DNA of 14,673 nucleotides from contig CAMLEL010000018.1 in assembly GCA_946478935.1 (NCBI GenBank), positions 1-14,673 on the forward strand, given 5' to 3'. The DNA is from an uncultured Armatimonadota bacterium. GTDB taxonomy: Bacteria; Armatimonadota; Fimbriimonadia; Fimbriimonadales; Fimbriimonadaceae. Of the stretch, positions 13,618 to 14,673 are shown one piece after another (position 1 is the first letter of the stretch; the number at the start of each line of letters is the position of its first letter). The notes below the pieces were generated by a model. The model ran no database searches. It saw nothing but the letters and a program-made list of their open reading frames with translations, and had not been told where the DNA came from. The translations under genes were made by a program, and so were the position numbers.

Positions 13618-13871
13618 TCAACCTCCCAAATCAATCCGTAAATCAGCAGGAGTAATCCCACAAGTACGGGAAGGGTCCGGATCAGGGCCAGGTTTGCATT
13701 GGGAAAAAGCACATTATCTGCGAATAGTAAGAGATTGTTTATGGCGAAACCAATGAAGCACAGGCCGCTCCAAAGCAGCAAACGGACCCCCGAGCGGGCA
13801 TATCCGCGCAAGAGCAGCACGGAGCACGCCAAGCTGGTCAGAAAACAAAGAACATAAACAACTGGAGCCAC
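13614..13871 (-). CDS. Small three-helix membrane protein (DUF5985-like), A copy
   Basis: The protein has 85 residues and starts with a GTG (13871-13869). Three hydrophobic segments are seen: VVYVLCFLTSLACSVLLLRGYA, LLLWSGLCFIGFAINNLLLFAD and TLPVLVGLLLLIYGLIWEV. The pattern 'LTSL-A-C-x-V-LLLRGY...LLLWSGLCF-x-G-x-x-x-NN-LLL' looks strongly conserved and matches what I know of DUF5985 proteins. The role is unknown. The start codon shares a base with the upstream stop (TAGTG) and its own stop overlaps the next start (ATGA), so three proteins seem to be made in fixed order from one message. Confidence 0.82.
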   Translation of the reverse strand: MAPVVYVLCFLTSLACSVLLLRGYARSGVRLLLWSGLCFIGFAINNLLLFADNVLFPNANLALIRTLPVLVGLLLLIYGLIWEVE

Positions 13872-14266
13872 TATTCGTCTCTCCGAATTCGGAATGCGTC
13901 CGCGAAAATCCTTATGTTTTGAAGCGGTTTTGAATAGATCAGTTGGATGAGGGTGTCTCTTCCCTCTCGATACGCTCGCTCGAGGCTCTCGGCAACTTCG
14001 TCGGCAAGGGCCGTCGAGTGCGGAGAATAGCGGTAAAGGGTTTCGTCGTTCTCATCGTGAACGGTCAGCAGCTGGGCCGCGCAGAGGTCGGCCAGTTTTG
14101 CGGCGGCTGAATCCTCGGGCAGGCGCGTTTCAGCAGAAACGGACCGCGCGCTCCACTCCGTATCTGCATTGCTCATCATGAAGATGAGCACTTCCAACTG
14201 CTCGGCAGAGTTAATCGTGTTCGCAATAAACCGTTTAACTTCCGGCGTGATTCTATCGCCCGCCAC
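13871..14266 (-). CDS. Winged-helix-like protein of the small membrane-protein cluster
   Basis: The protein has 131 residues and starts with a GTG (14266-14264); a TAA directly before it rules out a longer form. Residues about 7-75 look like a winged helix: INSAEQLEVLIFMMSNADTEWSARSVSAETRLPEDSAAAKLADLCAAQLLTV, then a short strand pair (HDENDETLYRYSP). A long amphipathic helix follows (STALADEVAESLERAYREGRDTLIQLIY), then SKPLQNIRIFADAFRIRRDE. It resembles transcriptional regulators of about 130 residues but I cannot name a family. The last segment might contact the membrane partners. The stop overlaps the next start as TAGTG. It lies 39 bases after glyQ on the same strand; co-transcription with glyQ is possible. 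Confidence 0.82.
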   Translation of the reverse strand: MAGDRITPEVKRFIANTINSAEQLEVLIFMMSNADTEWSARSVSAETRLPEDSAAAKLADLCAAQLLTVHDENDETLYRYSPHSTALADEVAESLERAYREGRDTLIQLIYSKPLQNIRIFADAFRIRRDE

Positions 14267-14305
14267 TTACCCTGTTTTACCCAAGGTCTACAGATCGGCT
14301 GCCGC

Positions 14306-14673
14306 TCAACCTGACTTTGCAGGAATCTTGAACTGCTCAACGTATTTCAGACAGCAAGCGCGAACGCGCCCGCGAATCCGATTGATGAATGCCGCGCGCT
14401 GGGTCACGCCCACGGCGCCGCGCGCATCCAGGATGTTGAACACATGGGAGCATTTTAGCGCCAGGTCGAGCGCGGGGTAAACCAGCGCCAACGGCCCTGT
14501 CTCACGCATGTCGGGAGTCTGGCGACGCACGTCTGGAGCATCGTCGAAATCATCCGCACCGGTACTCGGCTCGGTCGTCGTCAAGATTCCCTGCTCGGTA
14601 TCCCAAAACACCGGGTGCTCGATGACCCGCTTGCTTTCCGCCTCATACATATCGAAGAGCTGAAAGAGCATTT
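14306..14673 (-). CDS. glyQ: Glycyl-tRNA synthetase alpha subunit, 3' part, with acidic insertion
   Basis: This is the C-terminal part of GlyQ, the alpha subunit of the alpha2-beta2 bacterial glycyl-tRNA synthetase that attaches glycine to tRNA-Gly. The gene continues past the right edge; the ATG at 14671 is probably an internal Met. Family blocks are FQLFDMYEAESKRVI, then YPALDLALKCSHVFNILDARGAVGVTQRAAFINRIRGRVR, matching the usual 'PAYD-x-x-L-K-x-S-H-x-F-N-L-L-D-A-R-x-A-I-S-V-T-E-R' region. Between the blocks, where relatives have only a few residues, there are about 45 (bases 14486-14620), rich in Asp, Glu, Thr and Pro. The insertion keeps the frame, so the gene is likely functional. Confidence 0.92.
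   Translation of the reverse strand, partial: MLFQLFDMYEAESKRVIEHPVFWDTEQGILTTTEPSTGADDFDDAPDVRRQTPDMRETGPLALVYPALDLALKCSHVFNILDARGAVGVTQRAAFINRIRGRVRACCLKYVEQFKIPAKSG

Overview
This window comes from a bacterial chromosome of moderate GC content. No rRNA, tRNA, CRISPR array, transposase or phage gene was found, and no gene-free stretch reaches 300 bases. Taxonomy is inferred, not proven. Three features suggest an Armatimonadota (Fimbriimonadia-like) or Planctomycetota-like lineage: a futalosine-pathway menaquinone gene (mqnD), the LLLPAVQKVREAA and H-X9-DG signatures typical of DUF1559 prepilin-like proteins, and a cytochrome c / PHM-type copper monooxygenase. Genes sit on both strands in short runs and are very tightly packed. 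All five convergent gene pairs overlap or are separated by 6 bases or fewer.

Layout. 3-1708 (+): the 3' part of a formylglycine-generating enzyme, a membrane protein with a helix-turn-helix-like N terminus, and a dodecin. 1710-2752 (-): an SPFH membrane protein translationally coupled to a small ribbon-helix-helix (RHH) protein, with a promoter and operator-like palindrome upstream. 2870-3487 (-): a secreted thioredoxin-like protein interrupted by an in-frame TAA; its lost C-terminal part (51 residues) and a terminator are still present. 3606-4160 (+): a DinB-family protein. 4157-5014 (-): mqnD. 5109-5714 (+): a secreted protein that carries DUF1559 signature motifs in an abnormal arrangement. 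5732-6520 (+): a RecB-like Fe-S nuclease. 6497-9588 (-): a short-chain dehydrogenase and two M16 peptidase subunits with complementary active-site motifs. 9644-10924 (+): the cytochrome c / copper monooxygenase. 10931-11485 (-): a DUF1003 membrane protein. 11567-13357 (+): an acyl-CoA dehydrogenase and a TMEM175-type potassium channel. 13354-14266 (-): a coupled trio of a winged-helix-like protein and two tiny membrane proteins. 14306-14673 (-): the 3' end of glyQ with an unusual acidic insertion.

The most unusual items are the rewired DUF1559-motif protein (5109-5714), the nonsense-interrupted thioredoxin (2870-3487), the split M16 pair (6497-8820), the hairpin covering the dodecin ribosome binding site (1479-1504), and the SPFH/RHH pair with its palindromic promoter (1710-2821).
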